This document shows, in pieces, positions 24,671-32,651 of a stretch of DNA of 64,000 nt (its first letter is position 1; each line of letters begins with the position of its first letter). The notes beneath the pieces are model-generated. The model had not been told where the DNA came from and ran no database searches. It was given only the letters and a program-made list of their open reading frames with translations. Source of the DNA: Paenibacillus caseinilyticus (lineage in GTDB: Bacteria > Bacillota > Bacilli > Paenibacillales > NBRC-103111); the NCBI RefSeq assembly GCF_027533645.1, contig NZ_JAQAGY010000004.1, forward strand, positions 1-64,000, written 5' to 3'. The position numbers were made by a program, and so were the translations under genes.

Positions 24671-25634
24671 AGAAGTTTCTCACCCATCTGTGATGGCGGC
24701 GGATATGCTGGAATACCTCTTCAGGCAGAGGCTCGCTGTCCACGGCAGCCATATTCTCGTCCGCATACTGAGGAATATGCATCGATGAGATCGCCGAAGT
24801 GACGCCCGGATGATGCAGCACGAATTTGATGGCAAGCTCTGCCAGACTGCTCGCGTACCTCGGGATGCATTCTTCCCGTAACCGGTTCACCCGGTCTATA
24901 TACACCGAACGAGGCATGTAATCGAAGTACGATTTTCTAAAATCATCCGGTTCAAACGGGGTATCCTCCCTCAGGAAGCCCGTTAATCCGCCTTCATCGA
25001 GAATGCAGCGGGCGATGACCGCGACCTGATTCTCTTGACAGAAGGGAATGAGGCAGTCGAGCGCCAGGGGATCGAAGATGTTAAAGACGGTCTGAACCGA
25101 GTCGATCAGCCCGCTTTGGATAAGCGGCAGTGCAATATCGTGACGCTGGTCCGGCAGGGAGATCCCGATGGCCTTGATCTTCCCCTCTTGCTTCAGCTGC
25201 TGCAGTTCATCCATCCAATAGCTGGTCCGGTCCCACTGGGGCCAATATTGGTGAAGCTGCATCAAATCGATCGTCTCCACACCCAGCTGCTCCAGCGAGA
25301 TTTCGGTGCTTTCTCTCAGCCAGCCTTTGGGATACGCCGTTTCCACCGGAATGGGCATGCCCCAGCCTACATTACCCGGTCCCTTGGATTGAACCTTGGA
25401 TGCAATGTACGGTGCTTCTCCCTTCCACTCGCGAAGGGCTAGGCCCAGAATTCGCTCCGACTCTCCATAATTCCGGGCGGTATCAATAAAGTTGATCCCA
25501 TTCTCCAAGCTGTGCAGAACGGATTGGACCAATTCCTTATCTGAATACTGGCCGAAGACCCCACCTAACCCCATCGATCCAAAGCCGAGGCGCGATACCT
25601 GTTTACCTGATCGTCCAAATGCATTGTATTTCAT
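24648..25634 (-). CDS. aldo/keto reductase
   Basis: This 328-residue TIM-barrel oxidoreductase starts with MKYNAFGRSGKQVSRLGFG. The family tetrad is visible: Asp in FIDTARNYGESE with the catalytic Tyr, Lys in ASKVQSK and His in MQLHQYWPQW. It should reduce or oxidise a sugar-like carbonyl with NAD(P)(H). AAAGGAG precedes the ATG. It lies 15 bp after the Rieske ferredoxin gene and overlaps the creatininase-family gene. Its position between a MocE-like ferredoxin and the amidohydrolase suggests work on a cyclitol or sugar intermediate, but the substrate cannot be read from the protein. Confidence 0.88.
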   Translation of the reverse strand: MKYNAFGRSGKQVSRLGFGSMGLGGVFGQYSDKELVQSVLHSLENGINFIDTARNYGESERILGLALREWKGEAPYIASKVQSKGPGNVGWGMPIPVETAYPKGWLRESTEISLEQLGVETIDLMQLHQYWPQWDRTSYWMDELQQLKQEGKIKAIGISLPDQRHDIALPLIQSGLIDSVQTVFNIFDPLALDCLIPFCQENQVAVIARCILDEGGLTGFLREDTPFEPDDFRKSYFDYMPRSVYIDRVNRLREECIPRYASSLAELAIKFVLHHPGVTSAISSMHIPQYADENMAAVDSEPLPEEVFQHIRRHHRWVRNFYESKYWW

Positions 25635-25648
25635 GGAAACCGTCTCCT

Positions 25649-25969
25649 TTAATCAATTTGAATAAGCACTTTGCCTTCTTCGACTTTGACCGGGTACGTT
25701 CTGAGCGCGACGCAGACGGGCTTGCGTTTGGCCTCACCGGTTGGGATGTCGAACCGGCCGTTATGCTTCGGGCACTCAATCACATTCCCCATCACAAGAC
25801 CATCCGCCAAATGAACGGGCTCGTGTGTGCAGAGTCCATCGGATGCATAGTACTTACTGTTGTCTGTACGGTAGATGGCGAAGGTCCGGTCCCCATAGTC
25901 GAAGCGGATGACGTCCTCCACTTCGATCTCCTCTGCTGCGCAGGCTTCGACCCACTGTGCGATACTCAT
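25649..25969 (-). CDS. Rieske [2Fe-2S] ferredoxin, MocE-like
   Basis: This is a 106-residue soluble Rieske ferredoxin. The cluster ligands are Cys47-x-His49 (LCTHEPVHL) and Cys66-x2-His69 (IECPKHNGRFD), the two-Cys/two-His set of dioxygenase-type ferredoxins. The ATG (MSIAQWVEA) follows a GGAGG site; the frame is open upstream but overlaps the desaturase gene. It lies directly after the MocD-like oxygenase gene, the mocD-mocE order of rhizopine loci, and should deliver electrons to that enzyme. No matching ferredoxin reductase gene is in the window. Confidence 0.88.
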   Translation of the reverse strand: MSIAQWVEACAAEEIEVEDVIRFDYGDRTFAIYRTDNSKYYASDGLCTHEPVHLADGLVMGNVIECPKHNGRFDIPTGEAKRKPVCVALRTYPVKVEEGKVLIQID

Positions 25970-26006
25970 GCTTCTTCCCTCCATGTTCGCAGGTTCTGCT
26001 ATTTCG

Positions 26007-27116
26007 TTAACTTGCGGTTCCATTCGAAGCTGCCTCAGTGACATCCGGTTCCTGCCTGCCCCCGTATACATACGGACGCGCAGTATCCGGCAGAGGCCGC
26101 TCGATGACATAGTCCGGCTGTTCCTTTTGTTTGATCAGCGCGGTAATCACTTCCTTCAAGGCAACCCACAGGCTTGGACTTGCCGCCGGGCAGTCGTGCT
26201 TCATCTCCTGATGCAGCTGGGGCAGTGCATGATAGGGCACCATCGGGAACATGTGGTGCTCCGTATGATAGTTCATGTTCCAGTACAAGAACCGGAAGAT
26301 TGGATTCATATAGACGGTGCGGGTGTTCAGCCGGTGGTCGAGCACATCTTCATGCAGACCGAGATGCTGGGTGATGCCAAAGAGAATGACGACGATCCCC
26401 CCGTAGAAGGACGGCAAAAAGATGAACATCGCGGGCAGCAGGCTCCCGGCATAGAGGCATGCTGCAATCACACCAAGGATAATGAGCGCGTACATGCGCG
26501 CTTCCCAGAACGTTTTTCGGTACTCCGATGCCGGAATATATTCTCTCTCCTGTTCCTCTAGCCGGCCGAACACATGCAGAATCATCCGTTTGAGTTCAAT
26601 CGGACCGCCATACAAATGGAAAATTTGCATGAGAAGGATCTTCCATACCGGAGGACGCTCGGTGATGATCTCCGGGTCGCGTCCTACGATGATGGTGTCC
26701 GTATGGTGGCGGGCATGACTCCACCGCCAGGGCGTGGCCGACCGCAGAACCAGGAACGAAGCGATCTGGTAAATAACTTCATTCATCCAGGGGGTCTTGA
26801 ATGCCGTGCCGTGTCCGCATTCATGCCATCTGGAATCGCCCGGTGTCGCATACAGAATCCCGTAGGCGAGGAACGCGGGGAGCGCCCACCAGGTGCCCCA
26901 GGTTTGATAAGCGATAAACCCTACGACAGCAAGGGATCCGAACCAGATGAGAGTGTCCCTGATCGCAGGACCGTCCTTTCTCTTCATGAGCTCTTTCAAC
27001 CGCTTGCGGGGAATGGGGCTCGTATACCACTCGGCGGTCGCGAGTCCCCTCTCCTGCGCGCGCTGATTCTCGGGTCCGGTAATGCTGTAATCTCTTTTGT
27101 GCGGCTTCGAAGCCAT
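26007..27116 (-). CDS. membrane di-iron oxygenase/desaturase, MocD-like
   Basis: This 369-residue membrane protein belongs to the fatty-acid-desaturase/alkane-hydroxylase superfamily. The three histidine boxes are HECGH (98-102), HARHH (134-138) and HTEHH (near 290), and two pairs of hydrophobic segments are visible. The segments GDSRWHECGHGTAF, HHTDTIIVGRDPEI and NYHTEHHMFPMVPYHALP match, as I recall, proteins annotated as rhizopine catabolism MocD in rhizobia rather than lipid desaturases. AAAGGAGG precedes the ATG. Paired with the downstream Rieske ferredoxin it may oxidatively demethylate an O-methyl group. A lipid or carotenoid oxygenase is the alternative. Confidence 0.8.
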   Translation of the reverse strand: MASKPHKRDYSITGPENQRAQERGLATAEWYTSPIPRKRLKELMKRKDGPAIRDTLIWFGSLAVVGFIAYQTWGTWWALPAFLAYGILYATPGDSRWHECGHGTAFKTPWMNEVIYQIASFLVLRSATPWRWSHARHHTDTIIVGRDPEIITERPPVWKILLMQIFHLYGGPIELKRMILHVFGRLEEQEREYIPASEYRKTFWEARMYALIILGVIAACLYAGSLLPAMFIFLPSFYGGIVVILFGITQHLGLHEDVLDHRLNTRTVYMNPIFRFLYWNMNYHTEHHMFPMVPYHALPQLHQEMKHDCPAASPSLWVALKEVITALIKQKEQPDYVIERPLPDTARPYVYGGRQEPDVTEAASNGTAS

Positions 27117-27154
27117 GCCTGATTCCTCCTTTGCCCGCTGGACGGTTCGGCGGA

Positions 27155-28057
27155 TTAACAGCCGTTCTTCTTCAGCTTGTCATCCAGGAATGACTTCGCT
27201 CGTGGAATGTCCTGCTCATCCAGATGCTCGATAATGATGGGGATGTTCGGATGAAGCTTGGACAGCCTCTGCAGATACAGGTCGTAATTCAGGATCCCGA
27301 GCCCCGGGGCTGGAAGCTCTACCGCCCCGGCTCCACGGAACGTATGGGACTCCACCGCGTCGATGGCGGCGTGCTTCTCGGAGGTATCCTCGGCTGGCTT
27401 GCAATCCTTGGCATGCGCAATCTTGATTTTGTCGCCAAGCGTATTGAAGATGAGATTGAGCTCCTCATCCACCTGATGAATATTGCTGTCAGTGTAATAG
27501 TTGGTAGGGTCCATGAGCAGGCCAAGCCCCGGATGGTTGACGTCAGAGAACAAACGGGACAACTGGTGCACCGATCCGATGACGTTATTCACGTAGTTCT
27601 CCACCAGGAAGACGGAACCGTGGTCATATGCGAATTTGGCCAGCTCCTCCAGCTCCCGGCATACTTCCTGGTATGCTTCCTCCGTGCCGTTCTTCTCATC
27701 CCACACCCAATCGCTCTCGGTGTTATACGTGCCCGTCTCGCTGATCACGTAGGAAGTACCCAGATCGCGTGCATGCTTCAAGAGCGTTTTCAATCCGAAA
27801 AGGTTCTGTTCGCGCTTCTTCGGGTCCGGATGAATGATATTCGTGTAGCCTGAGATGCAGACGATGGGCAGGTTGGCGTCTCGGAACGCATCGCGGATCG
27901 TATGGCACTTCTCCCTTGTAAGGGACTCGAATGACAGATCCATGTCCTTGAAGGACAGATCCAGCTGTACGCACGAGAATCCGTCCTTCCCAATGCGCTT
28001 AATGGTCTCCGCCAGCGTATAGGGATAATATCCGTTGAAGATACCTACTGAGATCAT
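27155..28057 (-). CDS. TIM-barrel sugar isomerase/epimerase (MocC/IolE-like)
   Basis: The 300-residue protein is of the xylose-isomerase-like/AP-endonuclease-2 fold. Likely metal ligands are Glu in FLVENYVNN, Asp in LMDPTNYY, His in AHAKDC and Glu in IIEHLDE near the C-terminus. Such proteins isomerise, epimerise or dehydrate sugars and inositols; MocC of rhizopine loci and IolE of inositol catabolism share the fold. Its start overlaps the stop of the Gfo/Idh gene by 4 bp, and 38 bp separate it from the oxygenase gene. The reaction is not predictable from sequence. Confidence 0.84.
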   Translation of the reverse strand: MISVGIFNGYYPYTLAETIKRIGKDGFSCVQLDLSFKDMDLSFESLTREKCHTIRDAFRDANLPIVCISGYTNIIHPDPKKREQNLFGLKTLLKHARDLGTSYVISETGTYNTESDWVWDEKNGTEEAYQEVCRELEELAKFAYDHGSVFLVENYVNNVIGSVHQLSRLFSDVNHPGLGLLMDPTNYYTDSNIHQVDEELNLIFNTLGDKIKIAHAKDCKPAEDTSEKHAAIDAVESHTFRGAGAVELPAPGLGILNYDLYLQRLSKLHPNIPIIIEHLDEQDIPRAKSFLDDKLKKNGC

Positions 28058-29190
28058 GGCTGCATGCCTCCTTCAATCGTGTAAGCTGAATACTGGCTTT
28101 CTACTTCCGCCAAAGCAACCGTACGCTCTTCGGCAATGGACTTGTAGCACGCATCCACGAGCGCTAGCGATCTGAGGTTATCCCGGCCGCCGATCTCCGG
28201 CTCGCTGTCCGTCTCTACAGCGCGAAGCAGCTGCGCCATCGTTCCCTGGAACGCATCCGGAAACCAGACGCTGTCCCACTCCGGCCGGTACCACTGATTC
28301 GGGGACTGCTTCGTTGTGAATTCAAGCGTACTCGGCGATCGCTCGGGATACGACGGCCAGCCGATATACCCTTGAGCCATGCCTTCCAGTCCTTCCACCC
28401 TCCACTTGATATACAGATCCTGCTCCGCCCCCTCGCCCGGCCAAGCCCACACATCATCCAGACTTGTGGCCAGCAGCTCGCTCGCATAGTGGAAGGTGTA
28501 TTGGGAGATGCCGTCAATATGAGGGAACGGCGTCCGCGGGTCCCGGCGCGCAACCGCGGTGACTTTCTCCGGATCACCGAACAGATAGCGGAAAATATCG
28601 ATATGATGGATGCCCATATGGAGAATTTCGATGTGATCATATTTATGCAGGAACTCCTGCCAGTGAGGAATCGCCCGCATTTCAATCGTGGCCAGGACGG
28701 GTTCGCCGAGATATCCCCTGTCCAGAATCGTCTTCAGCGCACGCATCGATTGGTCATACCGCATATTGGAATTCACAGCGATTTTGATGCCCGCGCTTTC
28801 GCAGAGCTCGACGATTTGGTGAGCCTCGCGAGCGTTCATCGCCAGCGGCTTCTGGCACAGAATTCCCTTGATATGATCCTGCTTCACCGCCTGCCGGACC
28901 ACCTCCAGCTGCCGGTCCGGAGGAATCGCGATATCCAGAATCTCAACCAGCGGATCCTCGATCAGTTCTTCCCAAGTCCGGTATACGACCGGGATTTGCC
29001 GAAGATCCGCAGCCGCCTTGGCATTCTCATAAGATCTTGAGCTGATGGCGTAGGGGTTGAATCCGGCATCCCGATAGGCCACTAGATGGCAGTCCCGCAT
29101 AATGAATCCGGATCCGATGCAGCCGATCCGGTAATCTTTCCGCTTCGGCATCGCCGGATCAATCGGTAAGTGTAGATCGATAGTCCCCAC
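28054..29190 (-). CDS. Gfo/Idh/MocA-family oxidoreductase
   Basis: This 378-residue NAD(P)-dependent dehydrogenase has a Rossmann start (RIGCIGSGFIMRDCHL), the family motif near CQKPLAMNAREA (Lys of the usual EKP) and a C-terminal alpha/beta domain with IEILHMGIHHIDIFRYLFG. The start is GTG with GGAGG 8 nt upstream. It is the first gene of the long Moc-like operon and overlaps the isomerase gene by 4 bp. MocA and inositol dehydrogenases belong to this family, so oxidation of a cyclitol or aminocyclitol hydroxyl is plausible. A hexose dehydrogenase is equally allowed by the sequence. Confidence 0.87.
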   Translation of the reverse strand: MGTIDLHLPIDPAMPKRKDYRIGCIGSGFIMRDCHLVAYRDAGFNPYAISSRSYENAKAAADLRQIPVVYRTWEELIEDPLVEILDIAIPPDRQLEVVRQAVKQDHIKGILCQKPLAMNAREAHQIVELCESAGIKIAVNSNMRYDQSMRALKTILDRGYLGEPVLATIEMRAIPHWQEFLHKYDHIEILHMGIHHIDIFRYLFGDPEKVTAVARRDPRTPFPHIDGISQYTFHYASELLATSLDDVWAWPGEGAEQDLYIKWRVEGLEGMAQGYIGWPSYPERSPSTLEFTTKQSPNQWYRPEWDSVWFPDAFQGTMAQLLRAVETDSEPEIGGRDNLRSLALVDACYKSIAEERTVALAEVESQYSAYTIEGGMQP

Positions 29191-29235
29191 AAGATCTTCC
29201 TCCTTCTTTGGCGTTCCATAGGTATACGCATCAGA

Positions 29236-29249
29236 CTAAAGCGCTTTCT
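29236..29249. promoter_or_regulatory. cre-like site before the Moc-like operon
   Basis: CTAAAGCGCTTTCT matches 12 of 14 positions of the cre consensus TGWAARCGYTWNCW and is centred on a palindromic AAAGCGCTTT. It lies about 50 bp upstream of the GTG of the first operon gene, a place compatible with CcpA repression of a catabolic operon. Confidence 0.5.
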
Positions 29250-29257
29250 TTTATTTC

Positions 29258-29296
29258 ATTTCTATTCCCAATTTCTATTCCCAATTTCCACCCCCA
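29258..29296. repeat. 13-bp short tandem repeat
   Basis: Two exact copies of ATTTCTATTCCCA (29258-29270 and 29271-29283) are followed by a degenerate third copy. They lie between the aldose epimerase gene and the Moc-like operon, in its probable promoter region. Confidence 0.7.
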
Positions 29297-29314
29297 TTTT
29301 CTATCCCAGCTGCC

Positions 29315-30307
29315 TTACTTGATGGATTCTATCCATAAGCAGGTGGAGAACCTCAGTTCTTCTCCCGCCTGGATGCCCCTAGCGCCGGTCAATTCCTGCT
29401 CGTACGGCACATTAAACGCATCGGTGACGCAGGTATAGGGCTCGAGCGAGAATGCCGATGCCCAATCCGGACGGAACAACAAGACGAATGGAAATTGACG
29501 GTCGACTTGATACGCAATGGCATATCCGCGATCCTTCATTTCAATCCGGCAGACAGGGTCTTCTCCCCCTTGTTCCAAGGTCAGCATCGAGCAGCCAAGC
29601 TGCGGGTAGTCGGAGATGGGAACGCCCTCTGGCAGAGTCCGGCTTCGTTGGGTCATGGCTGGCCTGCCCGTCACGAAGGCTTCACCCGTCACCGGCCATT
29701 CCGCCGCCGCAGGAACCTTCAGCACCATCTCCTCTCCGGTGTCATAAGGAACGCTAAAATATGGATGCAGTCCAAAGGCAAAGGGAGCTTCGTCCTCCCC
29801 CTCATTCCCAATCGCGGCCTGCAGGTGAAGACGCCCTTCATAGAGCCGGTATGTGAGTGTAAAGGAAAGTGGATGAGGGAAATAAGCGAGAAGATCCGGG
29901 TGCTGCCCATAACGAAACCGGCTGGTCACAAACGCACCGTTCTGTTCCGTGGCCCCATACTCCAGCACTTCCCATTGTCTGGAGCATAGTTCTCCGTGCA
30001 GATGATTGGCGGGCGGCTCGTTCAAGGGAAGGTTGTAAGGCCGTCCGTGAAAGGAGAACCGGCCGTTCTTCACCCGATTGGGCGGGAACAAGACCGGAGT
30101 CCCGTATTTGAAAGGGGCGAAGGATTCATCTCTTAGCGCATGCAGGCTTACCGGCGGCACAATGACGGGGTGTCCTCCGCTTTCGAAGCGGAACAGATTG
30201 TTGCCCACCTCCGGTATGATTTCTGCGGCTGCATCACTTTGCATGTCCTTCAGTACCATAACCGAAAATTCTTCCATTTGGATTGAATAGGCGGAATATC
30301 GACTCAT
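29315..30307 (-). CDS. aldose 1-epimerase family protein
   Basis: This 330-residue protein has the GalM-type beta-sandwich. Key family features are the Arg in PPNRVKNGRFSF, the His pair in NHLHGELCSRQW and FGLHPYFSVP, and a likely catalytic Glu near the C-terminus (FSLEPYTCVTDAF). It interconverts alpha and beta anomers of aldoses or a related hexose derivative. AAGGTGG precedes the ATG. It is 125 bp upstream of the Moc-like operon on the same strand, with a promoter-like region between, so it may be co-regulated but not necessarily co-transcribed. Confidence 0.87.
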   Translation of the reverse strand: MSRYSAYSIQMEEFSVMVLKDMQSDAAAEIIPEVGNNLFRFESGGHPVIVPPVSLHALRDESFAPFKYGTPVLFPPNRVKNGRFSFHGRPYNLPLNEPPANHLHGELCSRQWEVLEYGATEQNGAFVTSRFRYGQHPDLLAYFPHPLSFTLTYRLYEGRLHLQAAIGNEGEDEAPFAFGLHPYFSVPYDTGEEMVLKVPAAAEWPVTGEAFVTGRPAMTQRSRTLPEGVPISDYPQLGCSMLTLEQGGEDPVCRIEMKDRGYAIAYQVDRQFPFVLLFRPDWASAFSLEPYTCVTDAFNVPYEQELTGARGIQAGEELRFSTCLWIESIK

Positions 30308-30464
30308 GAGGCACCACCTTCATCAATATGCAGCATGAATACCATGTTGCGGGCCACTTGCGGCCACTAAAATCATAGCATGGCACTATTTGGAATTATA
30401 TAGGTGTATCCTGCTTAGATGAATGAGAGGCGTTCATGAGCGTGGCCGCCACATGATCCCGCAA

Positions 30465-30499
30465 CGCAAAAAAAGCCGCATTACGGCGGCTTTTTTGCG
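30465..30499. terminator. bidirectional terminator
   Basis: The arms CGCAAAAAAAGCCGC and GCGGCTTTTTTGCG form a strong stem around a 6-nt loop, with A and T tracts inside the arms. It lies beyond the stop of the endoglucanase gene on the minus strand and before the aldose epimerase. Confidence 0.85.
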
Positions 30500-30557
30500 C
30501 TAAAGCGGATCGAATGGAATCTTGAAAAACAAGAAGGCTTCCCTCGTTTATTGTTGC

Positions 30558-32330
30558 TTAAGGCTCCGTTCCCCATACGAGCGTTCCATTGCGGTATAGC
30601 GTGACACGGTTCCAATCGATGGAAGAGGTTTTGCTTCCATCAAAGGAATAATCGTTGGCTTCGTTCACATTGCTCCAGTCTTGGTTATGAATTCGGATCT
30701 GGATTTCGCCTGTCTCGCCCTTCGACGCGACTTGGCCCGCTCCCGCCTTGAATCCGAGTTCAATATAAGCGTTCGCATTGGTTTTGGCTTTGCTCATCGG
30801 GACCGAAGAGAGCGTAAGATTCTTGCAGTCCACGCTAGCGTAATCGCAGAAGATCTGCTGGCTTTTGCCATCGTTCGTGTAGTAGTAGCGGATCTTGTAT
30901 TCGCTTAATGGGATTGCCTGACTGCCCTTATTGACAATCTTCAGCAGCGGCCGCATTTGATTGTCGGCTGCGTTGGAGTCTCCCGCCCGGTATTGGACGA
31001 CAACGCCGGATGGACTCGAAGAGCCTGCTTTCGGCGTAGCGCTCACTTTGGCGGAGTCGGAGCTTTGTCCCTTGCTGTTCACTGCGCTTACGACATAGTA
31101 ATAGGTCGTATTATTGGTTAATCCGCTGTTCGTATAAGAAGTTCCCTTCACGTTGGAAGCCACGACCGTAAAAGGACCTTTGGCCGATGCTGCTCTCTTC
31201 ACGTGGTAGGAAGCGGCGCCGTTCACCGCATTCCAGCTTAACGAGACCGAGGCATTGCCTGCTGTCGCCGTCAGGCCGGTCGGCACCGCGGGTACCGTCG
31301 GTGTCGGCGTCGGCGTCCCCCCGTTGTTATTGTTGCCGCTGCGGATCTGCTCGCGGACGAATTTGCCTGAAGCGCTAAGCTGTGAATCCGGCCATCCGCC
31401 CTTCGACCCGGCTCCCGGAAGCAGGGCTGCGGACGATTCCGACTTATCGGCAAGGGACCAGTTCACCCAGCTCACCTTTTTGCTGGCCAGGAAATCGGTC
31501 CACTCTTTGGATTGTGTCAAAAAAGGACCGCCGTTGCCTGAAGCGTCGCTCGTTCCCCACTCCGTGACGAACACAGCCACACCGCTATTCATCGCATTCG
31601 TAATCCGGTCTCTCAGCCACTGCCCGTGCGTCCCTGCGTAAAAGTGGACCGCATACATCACGTTGCCGGCTTTTAGCGGATTCGCCGCCGCATCGTGCAC
31701 ATCCTGGCTCCATGTTCCCGTACCGACAATAATAATATTATCCGGGTCAATCGCGCGGATCGCAGCGGTAATCTCCTCTGCGTAAGGCTTGATCTGGGAG
31801 TTCCAGTTCACATTGCCGTTCGGCTCATTGGCGATTTCGTAGATGACGTTCGGGTATTTCCCATACAGCTTGGCCATCTCTTGAAAGAACGTTTTGGACT
31901 GGGCTTTGTAGGTGTTCGGGTCCCCGTCGGATAAAATATGCCAGTCTATAATAACGTATATTCCGAGGTCAACGGCAGCCTGCACCGCTTCCTTAACTTT
32001 CGCTTTACTTCCTTCCGGGTTGGAAATATAGCCGTTCTCCCCCGTATACATGGCCGCGCGGAATACGGTAATTCCCCAGTTGTCCCGCAGCCACTGGATG
32101 CTGTCCTTATTGACATACTGACCGAACCATTGCAGCCCGTGGGAGCTCATGCCCTTTAACTGGACGGCAGCTCCCGATTGATTCGTCAACTGGCTGCCCA
32201 CGACCTTCAACTGTCCATGCTGGTCGACGATCCGGCCTGAATCGGCTGCTTGCGCCCGCCCAGACACATTAGACAGCAGCAAGGTGAATATCATTGCGAA
32301 TACCAACATCATCTTTGGATAAGATTTCAT
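30558..32330 (-). CDS. secreted GH5 endoglucanase with Fn3 and CBM3
   Basis: The 590-residue modular enzyme has a signal peptide (1-28, SNVSGRAQA) and a GH5 catalytic domain (about 35-330), with acid/base Glu in YEIANEPNG and nucleophile Glu in [17 protein letters not shown] linker, a fibronectin type III domain (about 348-432) and a C-terminal family 3 cellulose-binding module (about 440-590, from [19 protein letters not shown]) follow. It should cut internal beta-1,4-glucan bonds in cellulose outside the cell. AGGAGG precedes the ATG, and a second Shine-Dalgarno-like sequence lies 40-60 nt upstream. It is monocistronic. Confidence 0.93.
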   Translation of the reverse strand: MKSYPKMMLVFAMIFTLLLSNVSGRAQAADSGRIVDQHGQLKVVGSQLTNQSGAAVQLKGMSSHGLQWFGQYVNKDSIQWLRDNWGITVFRAAMYTGENGYISNPEGSKAKVKEAVQAAVDLGIYVIIDWHILSDGDPNTYKAQSKTFFQEMAKLYGKYPNVIYEIANEPNGNVNWNSQIKPYAEEITAAIRAIDPDNIIIVGTGTWSQDVHDAAANPLKAGNVMYAVHFYAGTHGQWLRDRITNAMNSGVAVFVTEWGTSDASGNGGPFLTQSKEWTDFLASKKVSWVNWSLADKSESSAALLPGAGSKGGWPDSQLSASGKFVREQIRSGNNNNGGTPTPTPTVPAVPTGLTATAGNASVSLSWNAVNGAASYHVKRAASAKGPFTVVASNVKGTSYTNSGLTNNTTYYYVVSAVNSKGQSSDSAKVSATPKAGSSSPSGVVVQYRAGDSNAADNQMRPLLKIVNKGSQAIPLSEYKIRYYYTNDGKSQQIFCDYASVDCKNLTLSSVPMSKAKTNANAYIELGFKAGAGQVASKGETGEIQIRIHNQDWSNVNEANDYSFDGSKTSSIDWNRVTLYRNGTLVWGTEP

Positions 32331-32370
32331 TCCATACCTCCTGGGAATCGTGATAAGTCAATAATCTTCC

Positions 32371-32388
32371 GGATTCACCTCCTTTCCC
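32371..32388 (-). promoter_or_regulatory. upstream Shine-Dalgarno-like (STAB-SD type) sequence
   Basis: GGGAAAGGAGGTGAATCC lies 41-58 nt before the endoglucanase ATG, in addition to the normal AGGAGG site. No start codon follows at a usable distance. It resembles the STAB-SD element of cry3A-type mRNAs, where ribosome binding protects the 5' end. The role is inferred. Confidence 0.5.
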
Positions 32389-32589
32389 AACTAGATATCG
32401 CTTTTTGTTCAATGCAATCTATATTAATTTACATTTATTAGTTTTAACATAGGGTTATTGGTAACTCAATCCTTCCAAGGTCTGATGTTATTGGAGCTAT
32501 TTAACCAAGTGTCAATATTTTCGACATAATTTATCATTTTTTGCCGCTTTCTTCAGTGTGTTTTGTATCCATCCTCCTACTTCAACAAC

Positions 32590-32624
32590 ATGCCCAAAAG
32601 AGCGCCCGATCCTTCAGGCGCCCT
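32590..32624 (-). terminator. terminator after the YebC-fusion gene
   Basis: On the minus strand AGGGCGCC pairs with GGCGCTCT (one G-U wobble) around a 10-nt loop, followed by TTTTG. It lies 28 bp beyond the stop codon. The rest of 32389-32589 is AT-rich, presumably the endoglucanase promoter region, but I see no clear -35/-10 pair. Confidence 0.65.
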
Positions 32625-32651
32625 CGCATGAGATGACAACGGATCGCGTCT

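Noticed and set aside
26007..27116. Annotation as a plain fatty-acid desaturase
   Set aside because: The histidine boxes allow it, but the segments around them and the directly following Rieske ferredoxin, MocC-like and MocA-like genes fit MocD-type oxygenases better.
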